From Hypomyces perniciosus (taxonomy: Eukaryota > Ascomycota > Sordariomycetes > Hypocreales > Hypocreaceae), in contig SPDT01000006.1 in the NCBI GenBank assembly GCA_008477525.1, forward strand, positions 4,615,501-4,679,500: a stretch of DNA of 64,000 nt, given 5' to 3'. The notes below the pieces were generated by a model. It was not told the DNA's origin. It was given only the letters and a program-made list of their open reading frames with translations, and did no database searches. Within the stretch, counting starts at the first letter, position 1. Each line of letters begins with the position of its first letter. The position numbers and the translations under genes are program-made. This document shows, piece by piece, positions 25,136 through 38,689 of the stretch.

Positions 25136-28100
25136 CTGTCCGCCAGCCAGCCATTGCCGCCCTCAGATGGCAGCGTGCAAACCGGAGATCCGAGACTGGG
25201 CCAATAATGGTTCTGGACGGGGCTGCGTGTGCATTAGCACTTGCAGGGCTTCTAGGCCAGTCTGCTGCAGCGATACGGAGTAGTACCTAGCCTACTCCGT
25301 TGTATGTAGGTACATACAGACATCATCATCCAACAATACTACTCCGTACTCGTACACTACTTCGTGCTCGGAGGCCCCTATCCGCCAAAGCATCTGAAGC
25401 GTGCGTGTGCAGCGAAGAACGAAGGATTTTGGGGGAAGCACACGCTCGTCGTCCCGGTTTAGCCATGTTTTGTTTTCTTTCCTTTTCTTTCCGTCTCTTG
25501 AATCAATCATCCTTGCTAGCAACAGTCATAATAGTACGAGTATCCCGGCTGTGGCCGATGATGGAACCAGACCGAGGTCCTTGCTGCCACTTCTCGGAAA
25601 AACACAAATATCCAAGACACCAGTGTTTGAACGGCACGCAATCGCTGGTCCAACCACAGCCAAGACCGTTATCCAAGACTCGCGGAGGCTGCTATCAATG
25701 GTCGTTCTGGACGCTTCATCCATGATCCATGATCCATGTGGGGGGTGCTTGGCTCGAGATGGATTGGCTTTCATGGGGGCGCTGCAAAGAGGCGCAACTC
25801 GCAAAATGACGAACTTGCATACGTAAAACATGGCGGCATGACGATGTGACAGATCTTTTTAAAAGCTTCGGATGTCCGCATCACCAGTTGCGAGAGAGTT
25901 TCCGTTGGAGCCGCCGTCTACTATTTTCTCCTCAAGGCGGTGATATGTGGAGGGAGAGCCCAGCCAGATGACCGATGTGACATAAGCTGCTCTTTCAGGA
26001 TTCACGACCGCTTGGTGCTGATGAACGATCCGTCGTGAGTGATTGGCGTTGGATATTCCTTTGATGGATAATGGGCCGTCTGAGGCGAGCTGGAAGTCCA
26101 TGTACTTGTCTCGTTCTGTCACGAGACTGGACCATCTTGGGTGGTGGCGCTGCGAGACATTGCCCAGGTGCACTCAGACTCAGCACCAAACTCTCCACAT
26201 GCGTTGCTCTCCATTGTTACTGGCCGTTGGGCGCACTGCACACGACGCATGTGTGTGTACCATCTACTCTGCGAGGTATGTAAGGGAACCAGAGGGAGGC
26301 AATGGCGAGGCAATGGCGAGGCAAAACGCTCCCCAAGCAAAAAGCCTCGAGGCTCAGTCTTGCTCGTGTTACTATCTATTAGCTGTTATTACTAGTTGTT
26401 TGTTGACGTCGTACGGCGTGCGGAGTAGAATATGATCTGTATCAATCTCTAATTTCAGCGCGATGCACGACTTGTTCAAGATGAAGCGGCGGCGGGCCCT
26501 TGGAAATTGGCCGCCCGCTTTTCCAGCGCTACTGGGAGTGCCTCGACAGGCCTTGGACTTCGCTAAAGCCATTAGCGGGGGCATGGGCTTTCGCCGCACC
26601 CCCGCCCGCCCCGAATGACATGCCCGTCACGGGCCTTCCGCCGTGAGAGGCTGATCTACCCACGGGACTCTTTGATATTCGTGATATGTATCGTCTTATC
26701 TCACCCACCAAACCAAACCACCCTCTCCGGGTGCTCAACTCTCCGTCCGTCCGTCTCAGCCAAAGGGGCGACAACCACGCGTTGCGCACGCGGAGGAGGC
26801 GTGGGAACAGGCAGAAGAAACCGTCCCTTTTTTCGCTTTCCTCTGCATGGAAAATCTGCACCTAGCCCCGATGGGCGATGTCATATCTCCACTGGCTGTG
26901 TGGCTTCGTCGTTTGTGATTGGGGACCAGCATGTCATCTCGATAACAGGGTGTCCCATGCCAAATGCAAGCCCCTCAGCAGAACCCCCCACTCTATGATG
27001 GAGTCAAGAGTGTGCACAAAGGCATGTTCATGTCAACCATCAGCAAGAGCCAGCCGCTTTGATGGGGAGAGAGGAAACATTGCAGTTGCAAGGAACTACT
27101 ACTACTATTCTGTGCAGATGCGTCGACATAGAGTATCTGCGTCTTGCGTCTTGCGTCCCTGCGTCCCTTTGCGGCAAATGTAATGCGAGCAGTTCCATCT
27201 CAAGATCTCGAACCCACAGCCAAGTCATTACTACAGCCAAGTCAAGGGATATCCGTATCAGTTAATCACGGACCCAACGAACGCCGACGTCTCATCTTGT
27301 GCTCGGTAAGATCCGACGAAAATGCTCTTGATAGGCGGGCCACATATTGCGAGAGAACATGGAACGGCTGTGTATGTACTCCGTAGTACAGCAGAACCGT
27401 GAAGCTATTCACAATATCTCGTCTACCCCTCCCTCCTGTTCTCTCCCTTTTCCAAATCCCCCACCTCCTTCTTCGTCCCTCCCTCCCTTTAAAGCCTCTC
27501 CCTACATCTAACTTGGGATGCACGGCATGTCGGACCTGTAGTCCGTGCCACACCATCCCATCTCTATTTGCTGCAGCTGTCTCGCACACGCGCTCACCGC
27601 CTCTCTTGAGATGCGGAACGAAATGCGCGCAATACGTACTTGGCGCCATGTCTGGCGGCTCGGCCCAGCCATGAAGTCCTTTTGCCTCCATCGTCAAGGA
27701 GAACATTCTCGTTGATTTGATGGTGGTTTTTTACATCGCCCTGGGCTTGTTGTACAGCTGTTTGGGGCGTCATCCGATAGGTCTAGATATCGCAACATGG
27801 GGAGCGCCAACTTGCCATTTTTTGCCTCCATGTTCAGCCCAATGCTGCAAGGCTACGTCTTGTCTACCTTGTCCTGTCTTGTCGCAGATTAGTACGCTCT
27901 CGATTGCCGGCCGCAACTTGATCTAATACTAGCCTCTCATTTCGCTATCGCTTACGAGTAGAAAGCGTGTCTGATTCACGGCTGTGAGTGAGACTGCTGA
28001 AAAGCAAATCCGCAAGACCATGATACGATGACTAGCCAACGTGTTAGCAATGTCCTTCGCCTGATCCGAATACTCGTACGGAGCATTTCATCGGTCGTGA

Positions 28101-28640
28101 TCTTGCAGGTAGGTAGGTAGTAGTAGTACTACTATTCTTTCATGCATCTACTCTGTCCCGTATCCGTACATTCATTCCTAGTGCATGTATGTGAAGTTTC
28201 CGAAACAAGCCGTGCGTATCGTCATACGTTCTTCGGAGAATGTATCCTCCACTCCGTTCCACCATCCACGCCACTCCAGCTTCCCTCTACTCCAATATCG
28301 ATCAGTCGATGTCTGATTGATATGGGGTAGCACCATGAACGTCACTTTAACAATGCCCAGACTTGCCAGGTAGGCGGTACAAGCACTTAGCGATACCCAC
28401 CCTGAAGATCATTGTCCTCCACCTCCACCAGGCTTGGTGTGTGGCAAAGTGGAATCGATACCCTGAACATCTGCCGATGAAGATCAGGTATGTGGCTTTG
28501 GGGGCGCCGGAGGGATCAACCCTCAAAGGAATACTCTGAGGAATGCATTCTCTTTCGCCTTGCATTCAAGCTTCTTTCTTTGTCTGACCTTATCTTGGAC
28601 TAGTATGTCCATAGTTTCAGGGCTTTGGCGACGTTAATGC

Positions 28641-28738
28641 GATCAACGCAATCGGGAGATTAGCTCAGCCAATAACGATGTAGGGCTGGCTTCGGCCTAC
28701 ACACATCGGGCGTATGTCTCCCATCGCATAGATTGATC
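28641..28738. repeat. Imperfect nested inverted repeat (about 100 bp)
   Basis: Complementary blocks are nested around a common centre: GATCAA with TTGATC (28641/28733), GGGAGA with TCTCCC (28654/28717), CGATGT with ACATCG (28676/28702), and GTAGG with CCTAC near the loop. Together they could fold as a long bulged hairpin on either strand. No gene overlaps it. Nature unknown: a structured RNA, a decayed mobile element end and chance remain possible. Confidence 0.4.
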
Positions 28739-29452
28739 AACAGATTCGCCATCCGGAGATTGGAAAAGTCACTAGAATCTTTTCAGCTCAGGGTCTCGGC
28801 GAACCGACATCTTGGATGCTGATCACTGGCTATACGGTTTCACCCCGTTTGATTCTCGGGATCGTGAAGAGTCGAGACGGGTATTTTTGGCATTGTTGAT
28901 CCACCTACACGCGCTACCGGCGGCTGTTCCAGAAATAAATGAAAAAAAAGTCCTTGGAATTCCATTGACTGACTAGCAAACCTCGACAACGGCACATGAC
29001 CGTCAAAGTGGGCATTCCAACGCTCCATAATCCGGGATTTCACGGTTCCCAGTTTGTTCACGATGGCGTTAATACTACCAATACCAGTTCACAGCACACC
29101 GCTGATTGACGCTCATATTAATAGAAAAAGCTCAGAAACCGTCGAAATGGAGGCAACTTGCGGCATCACAGACAAGCTTCGTTAAAACCCCTCAATCCTG
29201 ACAGAATTCTTGGGGCGCCATGCGTCATACCTGCCCATCTCGTCTTCAGTCCGCCGCTGGGCTAATGCACGATGAGCGACTCGAACCACCAACCGCGGAG
29301 AGTTGAGGCGTCCATGTCTCTTTGTCAGCTAATCACGCCGACCGAACTACTGCAACGTGCTTTCTTATCAATTCCATTCTGGGGGTGGGGATCTTCGGAA
29401 TCTGCACGCATCAGGCGAGACGCCTGCCGCGAACGCCAGAGCGCCACCGTCG

Positions 29453-29809
29453 TTAGTGACCTTCAATCACACTCTGAATCGGACCAAAAGGGATGTTACA
29501 TGCCGTTGAGGCCAGGGTGTCCCGGGCCAAAGAATGCCATGTTTGACATTCTGGGTGGTTGAGTTTGGGGTTCTGTATCAGCGTGGGTTTCCCCTCTTGT
29601 GGCCGTGAATGGAATTGATAGGCAACCGACATCGGTGAGAATTCGTTTGGACTTTTGCGATATTTTCGCCTCGTTTCGATATCTACTAGTACACCGCTGG
29701 GCGACGAGAGGAAGAAAATTACGTCTTCTGGGGAATCGTCATCGAAGAAAAGACCAAGTTCGGGCATCGCCATCAAGTATGTACTGCTACCACCAACCGC
29801 CCCCAACAT
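29453..29809 (-). CDS. Hypothetical open frame, 118 codons (weak)
   Basis: This is the longest ATG-initiated frame with non-repetitive, mixed composition inside the gene-poor region. It contains an acidic/hydrophobic stretch GLFFDDDSPEDVIFF. I recognise no domain, and there is no obvious splice extension. It may be a decayed gene fragment or chance. Expression or conservation would be needed to keep it. Confidence 0.15.
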   Translation of the reverse strand: MLGAVGGSSTYLMAMPELGLFFDDDSPEDVIFFLSSPSGVLVDIETRRKYRKSPNEFSPMSVAYQFHSRPQEGKPTLIQNPKLNHPECQTWHSLARDTLASTACNIPFGPIQSVIEGH

Positions 29810-31076
29810 TTCCTAGAATGGTGTTATACATACGGCTCCTCCACATGATGCAGACGTCGCATGCATCGCCTCTCTCCATTAGCTGCATTTCTATTACATG
29901 TGCCAAGTCTCAGCTCTCCCCAGATTGACGAAACGCCGTAAACCAGATGTGTCTGCCTGACTGCACATTGTACAGCTAGCACGTCGCTGCCCAAGTTGAA
30001 CACCCCGTATCATAAAAAATGCACTACATAGCAGGTCGTTCTATTACATTAGTATTAGATGATGAAATGATGTTGGCGTAATTCTATAGCAGGCTCTACA
30101 AACTAGCGACTGTGGATTATGGCAGCCTATGAATGTGTGTGTAAAAGGGGGGCAGAGAGTCATGATCCAGATAGCTTCAATCGTTGTAAACTGCTTTTCA
30201 TGACTGTTCTCATGCGATTCACTCCGAGTAGTACGTGCAGGTGACTCGGGCTGACTATCCACCCCCCTGAGGGCCGTCTCGAGGTTGTTTGTCGTAGAAA
30301 TCCCTTCCAAGGTCTTCCCCTGAAAGATTATACCTTAAGGTAGTCAAAATAACGCTTCGGCATATGGTGACGACCGGCACTTCTGGCACTTCGAAGCCAC
30401 TGAAAAGACATTAATAGACTGCCAGCCAAGGCCATCTCAGCTTTAATGGGCCACAAAGGAGATAATGAAGGCACCATATCTGCGAGATGATAAGGTAGAT
30501 GTTTCCACATTCATGTACTACCACTGTCTTACGTGCGCAAATCACTTAAAGATACAGCTATATCCCTTAAATAGGTAACCACAGGCCATTCAATCACATA
30601 GGCCTGCCGTGCAGCTGTTCTTCGTTTGCGCGCTCATGAAACGAATAACCTCCTATTCCCAAGTTATTCTTGGCTTCCCTTTCGTCTGGGGTCTTCTTCT
30701 GCGTTTCTCCTACATTGAGGATGGATCCTTTTAAACACTCCTGGCAAATACTGGCACTGTTTGTCTCCATCATCCATCCCGTGAACTATCATCACGACGC
30801 CGTCTACATGCACCAGCACGTCGCCGAAAACGAAGAAGCGGATGCGAAGAGCTTAGCACTGCAGTTTAAGAGCACCAAGCTGATAGAAGGTATCCTGTCC
30901 TGGCAATTTTGGGGAGACGTCAAATTTTACGATGTCTGGATGATATCGACTTTTGATTGAGGGCAGCAGTTTCGAAGAAGTGCTGAAAAAGAAAGAAGGA
31001 AATTGCAGAAACTAATGTGCAAGGACTGGTGAAGAAGAAACTCAAGCAAACTGCAAAAAAATCATCGTCAAAGTCG

Positions 31077-31366
31077 AAAAAAAGGAGGCCCGGTTTTCCG
31101 GGCCGGTGTCCACCGTTACACGCCCTGCCATCACTCTCTCAGCGTTGATGCTACAGCGCGCCCCTGCTTTCGCTTGGGGTATTTGATTTGCGTATCTCTC
31201 CCGGCTCGGTCGCTGCGTCCATAGGGGGGCATCTATGCGCAGTCCAGGGCCAGGGGTCGTTTCTGAGATGTCACCTCCTGTCCGCGAAAAGACGTGGTGG
31301 GCAGGTGTAGTCGAACCCGGGCCCCCCCCGAGCTCGAGTAGACCTTAACCACTACGCCATTTCGCT
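31077..31366 (-). mobile_element. Candidate Pol III-transcribed tRNA-derived unit (SINE-like)
   Basis: Read on the minus strand, TGGCGTAGTGG at 31359-31349 matches the tRNA A-box pattern and GGTTCGACTAC at 31317-31307 matches the B box, 31 nt apart, as in a tRNA gene. The expected acceptor and T stems do not pair, so it is not an intact tRNA. About 200 nt further on, a perfect 7-bp hairpin GGCCCGG-AAAA-CCGGGCC (31104-31087) is followed by seven T residues (31083-31077), a Pol III-type terminator. This layout is that of a tRNA-headed SINE or a Pol III ncRNA. Copy number elsewhere is unknown. Confidence 0.45.
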
Positions 31367-32739
31367 TTCAGTTATGACTCGCTGTTGAAAGGGAGTGGGA
31401 AATTATACATTATATGGCTTTGGAGTGTTGACAGGTGTCGTTCAGGTGACGGGTGAAGTAAGCTGTGGGACCCCAAGTGACGGGCAACTGACGACGCCAG
31501 AGCTGTGTGGGGCAGTGGTCGGAGAGTCTACCGAGAATTTTTGGGGCTACCAGGTGGGGATAATCATGGAATACACGTGTATTTTCAGCCTGTTTTATGT
31601 TTCCTCTGGTAATAGCCCCTGAACGGTAGTCGACGATGTTGCCAAGGGACTCGACTGAGCGAGATCAGCGCCAATGAGACAGTCACATGTTGACAGAAAG
31701 GAGAGTTGATTATATAGATGATATAGAAGAACGTACACATGTGAAATTAATGGATTACATCGTATTTTTGAACTTGAGGGGATCATCTGAAGGCAATGCT
31801 GGAGCGTTCTTTGCTTCCGATTATACGCTTTTGCATGGACGACGTGGACCAACTTGTCCAAGTCTAGTACAAATCCCATCACTCGTTAAATGACCTACCG
31901 GCCTAGTACCAAACTGATGGAAAGCAGGTTTATAGTCCAACGTTCAGCAAGCAAGCTGCAAGACCTCCCCCCCTCCCTGATAGGAGAGTCGTGCTTCATG
32001 ATCAGAAATTGTCCTGCCACTCGGCATTTCTACACGGCCCCAGGTCCCCTGTGATAGAAGCTCAGGAACATAGCTTGTGTTAGTTCTATCTCTCGGTCTG
32101 ATGATTGCTCTTTCATCTCACAACCGAATCCGATTCCGACGTTGTCTGCGGAGCACACACTTGAGGTCATCCGGGAATAAAGGGTCCCACCCAGGCCGGA
32201 TGTGGACCTCTTTTGCCGCACACAACTCCCGAATGCTGTGGATCCCATGAGATTGGTTCTCTTCCCAGCCTGAGAATGAGGGAAGGAGGCCTAAATCACA
32301 AAACGACAGCAATATCATAAATATAGAGCAGTGAGCATGCGTCTCTCACATACTCCAAAGATCCATAGTGGAGAGTAACGATGTCACGAACAGTTGAAAA
32401 GTCCAAGTTGAGGGAAAACACTCGTACGTTTCGAGCGCCACGGGACGTGCGTCCGGCCCTGTCTGTGGGGCCGTTCAAAATCCCGAGTTATTCCCTCCCG
32501 GACCCGCAGGGGTGGAGCATCCAGTGATGGTTGATATGCTCACACAAGCATGTTTTGCATGCCATGTTTTTGCTCGTGCTCGGGGTATCCACTAAGCCCG
32601 ACTCCGTTCAAGGAGGATATGAAGTGGAGCGACTATCTGTCGCAAAATTTAAAGAGATCACTGCCGTTTTGAGGACCGGCTTCGGCCTGGATGCGCCGGA
32701 CGAATGGACCGAGGTTATGTGCCGTTGTTGAGTTTGGAG

Positions 32740-32747
32740 TATATATA
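32740..32747 (+). promoter_or_regulatory. TATA-like element upstream of the MFS gene
   Basis: TATATATA lies 128 nt upstream of the start codon at 32875, a plausible distance for a fungal TATA box. No other core element is evident. Confidence 0.4.
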
Positions 32748-32874
32748 CCTGTGCAGTCCAATGGAGAGAGCGAAGAGAGCGGTTGAACACGCAGGTTTTT
32801 TTTAGATCCCCTTGAGTAACACACCCCCTTTCGACTGTTAGTTCAAGACAAGGACGCACGGCAAATCTTCCACC

Positions 32875-34823
32875 ATGACAGCATCATTAATAGACCCCCC
32901 CTTTACTCTTTCAAAGGGACCGACAGACGCCCAGTTTGAACCGATCTCCAATAATTCAAAACCGACCCCTTTAAAACGCTCTTCTTCCATCACCAGATCT
33001 ATAACAAACACTTCCAAAAAGGAAACTTTCGACCCTAACTTGGATATTGACCTACCTTACCGTACCCTCAGTGCCAACGCCAACCTCGACGAGTACCGTA
33101 TCGAAGCCCCATCAGGCTCCATCCCCGGGCCTACCAAACTCGAGGGCGTTGCACAACGATCTGATGGGGGCGGCGAGAGGCGATATAGGCTCATTACTTT
33201 CACGCCCGGTGACCCTGAGAACCCTAAGAACTGGTCAAAGGCATACAAGTGGTATTGTACCATGGTAGTAGCCTTGACTTGCTTTGTGGTCGCCTTTGCC
33301 TCTGCTGTAATTACTGCAGATGTCAATGGTGTTGCAGAAGAATTTCACGTCAGCGAGGAGGTCGCACTGGTGAGCATTTCAGTGTTCGTCGTTGGCTTCG
33401 GTGTAGGACCAATGGTCTTTGCTCCACTGTCCGAGATTTATGGAAGAAGAATTATCTAGTATGTCCATCCGTAAACATATTATCTGCTCAGGAGTATAAG
33501 ATAACTAACTCGGAGTAGTGCTTCTACATTGCTGCTAGCAGTCGTTTTCATCATCCCCTGCGCCGTTGCGAAGAATATTGGCACCTTAATTGTTTGCCGA
33601 ACGATCGATGGGATTGCCTTTTCGGCACCTATGACATTGGTTGGCGGCACATTAGCAGACTTATGGAGGAATGAGGAGCGTGGAGTTCCCATGGCAGCTT
33701 TCTCAGCGGCCCCCTTCATCGGTCCAGCGAGTAGGTCTTCTCATCAATCTGAAGAGTCACATAAATACTGACATCCAAATTAGTCGGCCCTCTTGTAGGC
33801 GGTTTCCTTTCTGATGCCGCTGGCTGGCGTTGGCTTTACTGGATCCAACTCATCCTCGCCGCTATCGTCTGGGTCCTCATCACCTTCACCGTCCCTGAGA
33901 CTTATGCTCCGACCATTCTCGCACGTCGTGCCAAGAAATTTCGAGAGTCAACAGGAGAACAGGACCACGTTACGGAACAAGATCTCGATATGCGACCTCT
34001 GAGGGAGCGCCTGGCCATCTTCCTCATCCGGCCATTCCAGCTGCTCTTCGGCGAGCTCATCGTGTTCCTCATTTCCATATACATGAGTGTGCTCTATGGT
34101 CTACTGTACATGTTCTTCGTCGCTTATCCGATCATTTATCAAAAGGGAAAGGGTTACTCAGCCGGAAAGACGGGTCTGATGTTTATCCCAGTGGCGATTG
34201 GTGTGCTCATGTCTGCAGCTTGCTCGCCCCTTGTCAACAAACACTATCTTAAGATGGTCCACAAGCATAACGGCCATCCTCCAGCAGAGGTACGTTTAAT
34301 TCCGATGATGGCGTCTTGTTGGTTCATTCCTATCGGCTTGTTCATCTTTGCCTGGACCTCATATTCGCATTTATCCTGGACCGGACCTGCGATGGGTGGC
34401 CTTCCTGTTGGTTTCGGCTTCATCTTCCTGTACAACTCAGCCAACAATTACCTTGTCGACTCATATCAGCACCAAGCCGCCTCTGCACTTGCAGCGAAGA
34501 CCTGCATCCGGAGCTTTTGGGGGGCTGGCGTGGTTCTGTTCACAGAGCAGATGTACGACCGCCTCGGCGACCAGTGGGCTTCGACCTTATTGGCGTTTAT
34601 CAGCCTGGCGTGCTGCGGGATTCCGTTTTTGTTCTGGACTTATGGAGCAAAGATCCGTGAGAGAAGCAAGTACGCATATGGCGGGGAGGAGGAAGAAGGC
34701 TCAGGTCCGGATGATATTGAAGCGTTGAAAGGGAACAGGGCTGATCATGGTGGTATCGTTCGAGACGACTTGGAAAATGACGACGATTTGAGGAGAGCAA
34801 GGAGCTATGTGAGCAATCCTTGA
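32875..34823 (+). CDS. MFS drug/polyamine-type transporter (DHA1 family)
   Basis: The CDS is join(32875..33458, 33519..33730, 33784..34823), giving 611 residues and about 12 membrane spans. A cytosolic N-terminus of about 130 residues carries a Ser-rich stretch and the family motif [19 protein letters not shown] just before the first span. The loop between spans 2 and 3 has [10 protein letters not shown], the DHA1 form of motif A. Later motifs are [28 protein letters not shown] and the span 9-11 region ending in an acidic, charged C-terminal tail. Introns of 60 and 53 bp interrupt spans 2/3 and 5/6 and restore frame (Y|ASTLL and PA|IGPLVGG). Relatives (Tpo1, Flr1, CYHR types) expel drugs, polyamines or fungal metabolites; the substrate here cannot be told. 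Plasma membrane. Confidence 0.92.
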
Positions 34824-36627
34824 ACTCCCCATAAGTCTAGCGATTGGCTTGTGTAGGGTCCTTTACCCAGAGATGATAAAAACTGTAGTTTCATCAGCAG
34901 CGCCAGCCATGTTAATGGGTCGCCCGATCGGTCTGTATGTATTTTGCAGCTATGTTTAAAGAAACGCCATTTTAGGAATCTCTGCTACCAAGTTGTGATT
35001 CTTCTAGGAGTCATTTGGATTTTGTAGGTATGTTGCGATAGCACCATATAACTACTTGGCCCATCTGATGATAGCTGCGATTAATTAATGCCTTACATTG
35101 CGCCCCGGGGTATAACGGAATAGACGCCTCGTTACAATGGAGAAGTATAAGTATGACTTAGCACCTACCCAAATTCCCCGTCTTATCGGGGAGCTTGTGA
35201 TATTATCTCTACTCCGTCCTCCCGCTAGGCACCCCAATGTAAGATGAGATTATAACGAGGGGTGCTTATTATGTGTGGCGAAGCGCGGCACAGCTATATG
35301 GAGCATAGAGAGAGAGAGAATGAAGCTTGATTCTATCAAAGAGAATATGCCGTAGTGGCCTCGCTATATATACACATAGCTAACACAAAGAGGAAGCGGA
35401 ATATAGGCGCTGTAAGCGCCCGCACAGTCTGTCTGACACATCGCTTACGCGATGTGTATGTCAGCTCGTATCTGCTATATAAGCAGATAAGGGCTCCCTA
35501 GCGCGTACACCCCGGCCTGCTCAACCCAACATTATGTACTCGTAAAAGGCCGCGGAGTACTCCGTACTCCGTACAGACTCCACAAAGTTCGGCGAATCTC
35601 TGCCTAACAAGGGTTCGCCACGCGCTTAGAGTGCAGGCGCTATCATACCTTTTGCCTAGTTGATCCATAGAACCTCCGTTGCGAAACGTAGCTATATCTT
35701 TATTAATGTAGTAAGACGTCTTTGTGACCGAGTTGAAGAAGATATTAGAGGAGAAGAGTCCGAACCTCCAGCAGTTGTCCGACTAAGCTAGAGCTACTCG
35801 GTAATTTATCACGAGTAACTGCGGAGTAGACTCAACCAAAACCGTAATATTAGACGCAGATCAAGAGGATTCTTTCGAGGCTAAGGTCTCACAACCCTTG
35901 TTTGACCTTGTTTGGTAGAAGCGAAAAGCTTATCTACTCTCCCGGAAGCGTCGGCACGTTCCTCACTGCCGCTCAGATCCGTATAGTATTAATTTTCTTG
36001 TCATCGTGATACTAAATACCTATATATACCCCACAAACAACCTGGTACAAACCATTCCGCATAAGCTGTAGTAAGGAAGTGATTAATTGACAGCGACTTC
36101 TCCTACCATAGATAGTTTGCTCCTCAAACGGTCAAAACAGCCGAACATACTTTGGACCTGCCTCAGGTCTCAAAAAGATATAGACTTAAAGGACTTTAGT
36201 TATAATACGTTCTACTTCATGAATATAATAAGCAAGAACCTCCTGTAGCTTGAGAAAATAGGCTAAAGGTTCTTTTTTCATTGGGCATTCATTGATACTA
36301 CTACTCCGTAGTACTACTCTACTCGTATCAACACGAGCGCAAACACACGCTAAACATATGTTCAGGGGTAATACTCCGTACTCCATACTCCACAGCGTAA
36401 GCTGCATATAACTACTCGTATTTATCATCCATGAATTCGGCCAAGGCTCGGGTTTGTTGGGGTTACATAGTAATCTCCGCGGCTTCTCACTAGCTAGTTC
36501 AGTGGTAGTCAGCTCTAATACAGAGCGAATAAGAACTCCATGCTTGTCGTCGCATCGTGATTGATTCCTAGGTGTTCTATCCGTTCGTAGGTGTTAATGG
36601 AAACGCAGCTTCGCACTCTCATCAGAC
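34824..36627. other. AT-rich intergenic segment with LTR-like element
   Basis: This 1.8-kb stretch has no readable gene. It contains the LTR-like sequence at 35238-35531 and clustered copies of the dispersed motif (CGGAGTACTCCGTACTCCGTACA around 35553, and about 36300 and 36371). The segment 35640-36000 is stop-rich and AT-rich and could be decayed retroelement DNA, but no protein similarity is readable. Confidence 0.45.
35238..35531 (-). mobile_element. Solo LTR-like element (copia-type retrotransposon remnant)
   Basis: On the minus strand the 294-bp unit starts TGTTGGGTTGAGCAGG and ends ATCTCATCTTACA, so it has the 5'-TG...CA-3' ends of an LTR. Inside are three perfect short hairpins (GGCGCT-GTA-AGCGCC near 35408, ACACATCGC-TTAC-GCGATGTGT near 35437-35458, and a 7-bp ATCTGCT/AGCAGAT stem near 35468) and two TATATA promoter-like stretches, a make-up I associate with fungal copia-like LTRs. 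No 5-bp target-site duplication is visible, so it is a decayed or truncated copy. No internal gag or pol frame flanks it. Confidence 0.5.
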
Positions 36628-38472
<1,845 letters not shown>

Positions 38473-38689
38473 GCGTTGAGTAGAATAGGCTGTAGTATCA
38501 AAGAGTCCAAGAATCAACAGACATGGAGTTGGTTCAAGGAGGAAAAGAGGTCATTCTCATGAGCATAGGTGGCGTATCAGAGAGCATATCGCGCGCCGAG
38601 ATGGTCGCCCCCAAGTTTTCTGGGAAATTGATGTCGTCATATTGTACATTGATCATAACACGATCTCGAGACCAGCAGTGGCTCGGAGA

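Larger units (their letters stand above)
23728..32874. other. 9.1-kb gene-poor region
   Basis: Neither strand shows a coding sequence with a recognisable domain or a chain of spliceable exons. The left 1.1 kb is the LRR-gene promoter. It contains a CAG/CAA repeat (25107-25135), several copies of the TACTCCGTA motif (about 25274, 25340, 27377), an imperfect nested palindrome (28641-28738), an unassigned 118-codon frame (29453-29809) and the Pol III-like unit (31077-31366). The MFS-gene promoter forms the right end. Confidence 0.5.

Noticed and set aside
28654..28722. Possible tRNA with a 7-bp acceptor stem
   Set aside because: The D-stem and T-stem do not pair and no GGTTCRA B box is present, so it is reported only as part of a palindrome.
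29270..29300. B-box-like GGTTCGAGTCG on the minus strand
   Set aside because: No A box or paired stems lie at the required distance.
30721..30960. A 79-codon frame starting MDPFKHSWQ
   Set aside because: It has no recognised domain, no splice extension and only average codon usage; too weak to annotate.
36486..36570. tRNA-like AGCTAGTTCAGTGGTAG in the esterase upstream region
   Set aside because: The anticodon arm has the wrong loop size and there is no proper B box; probably chance or an old tRNA fragment.
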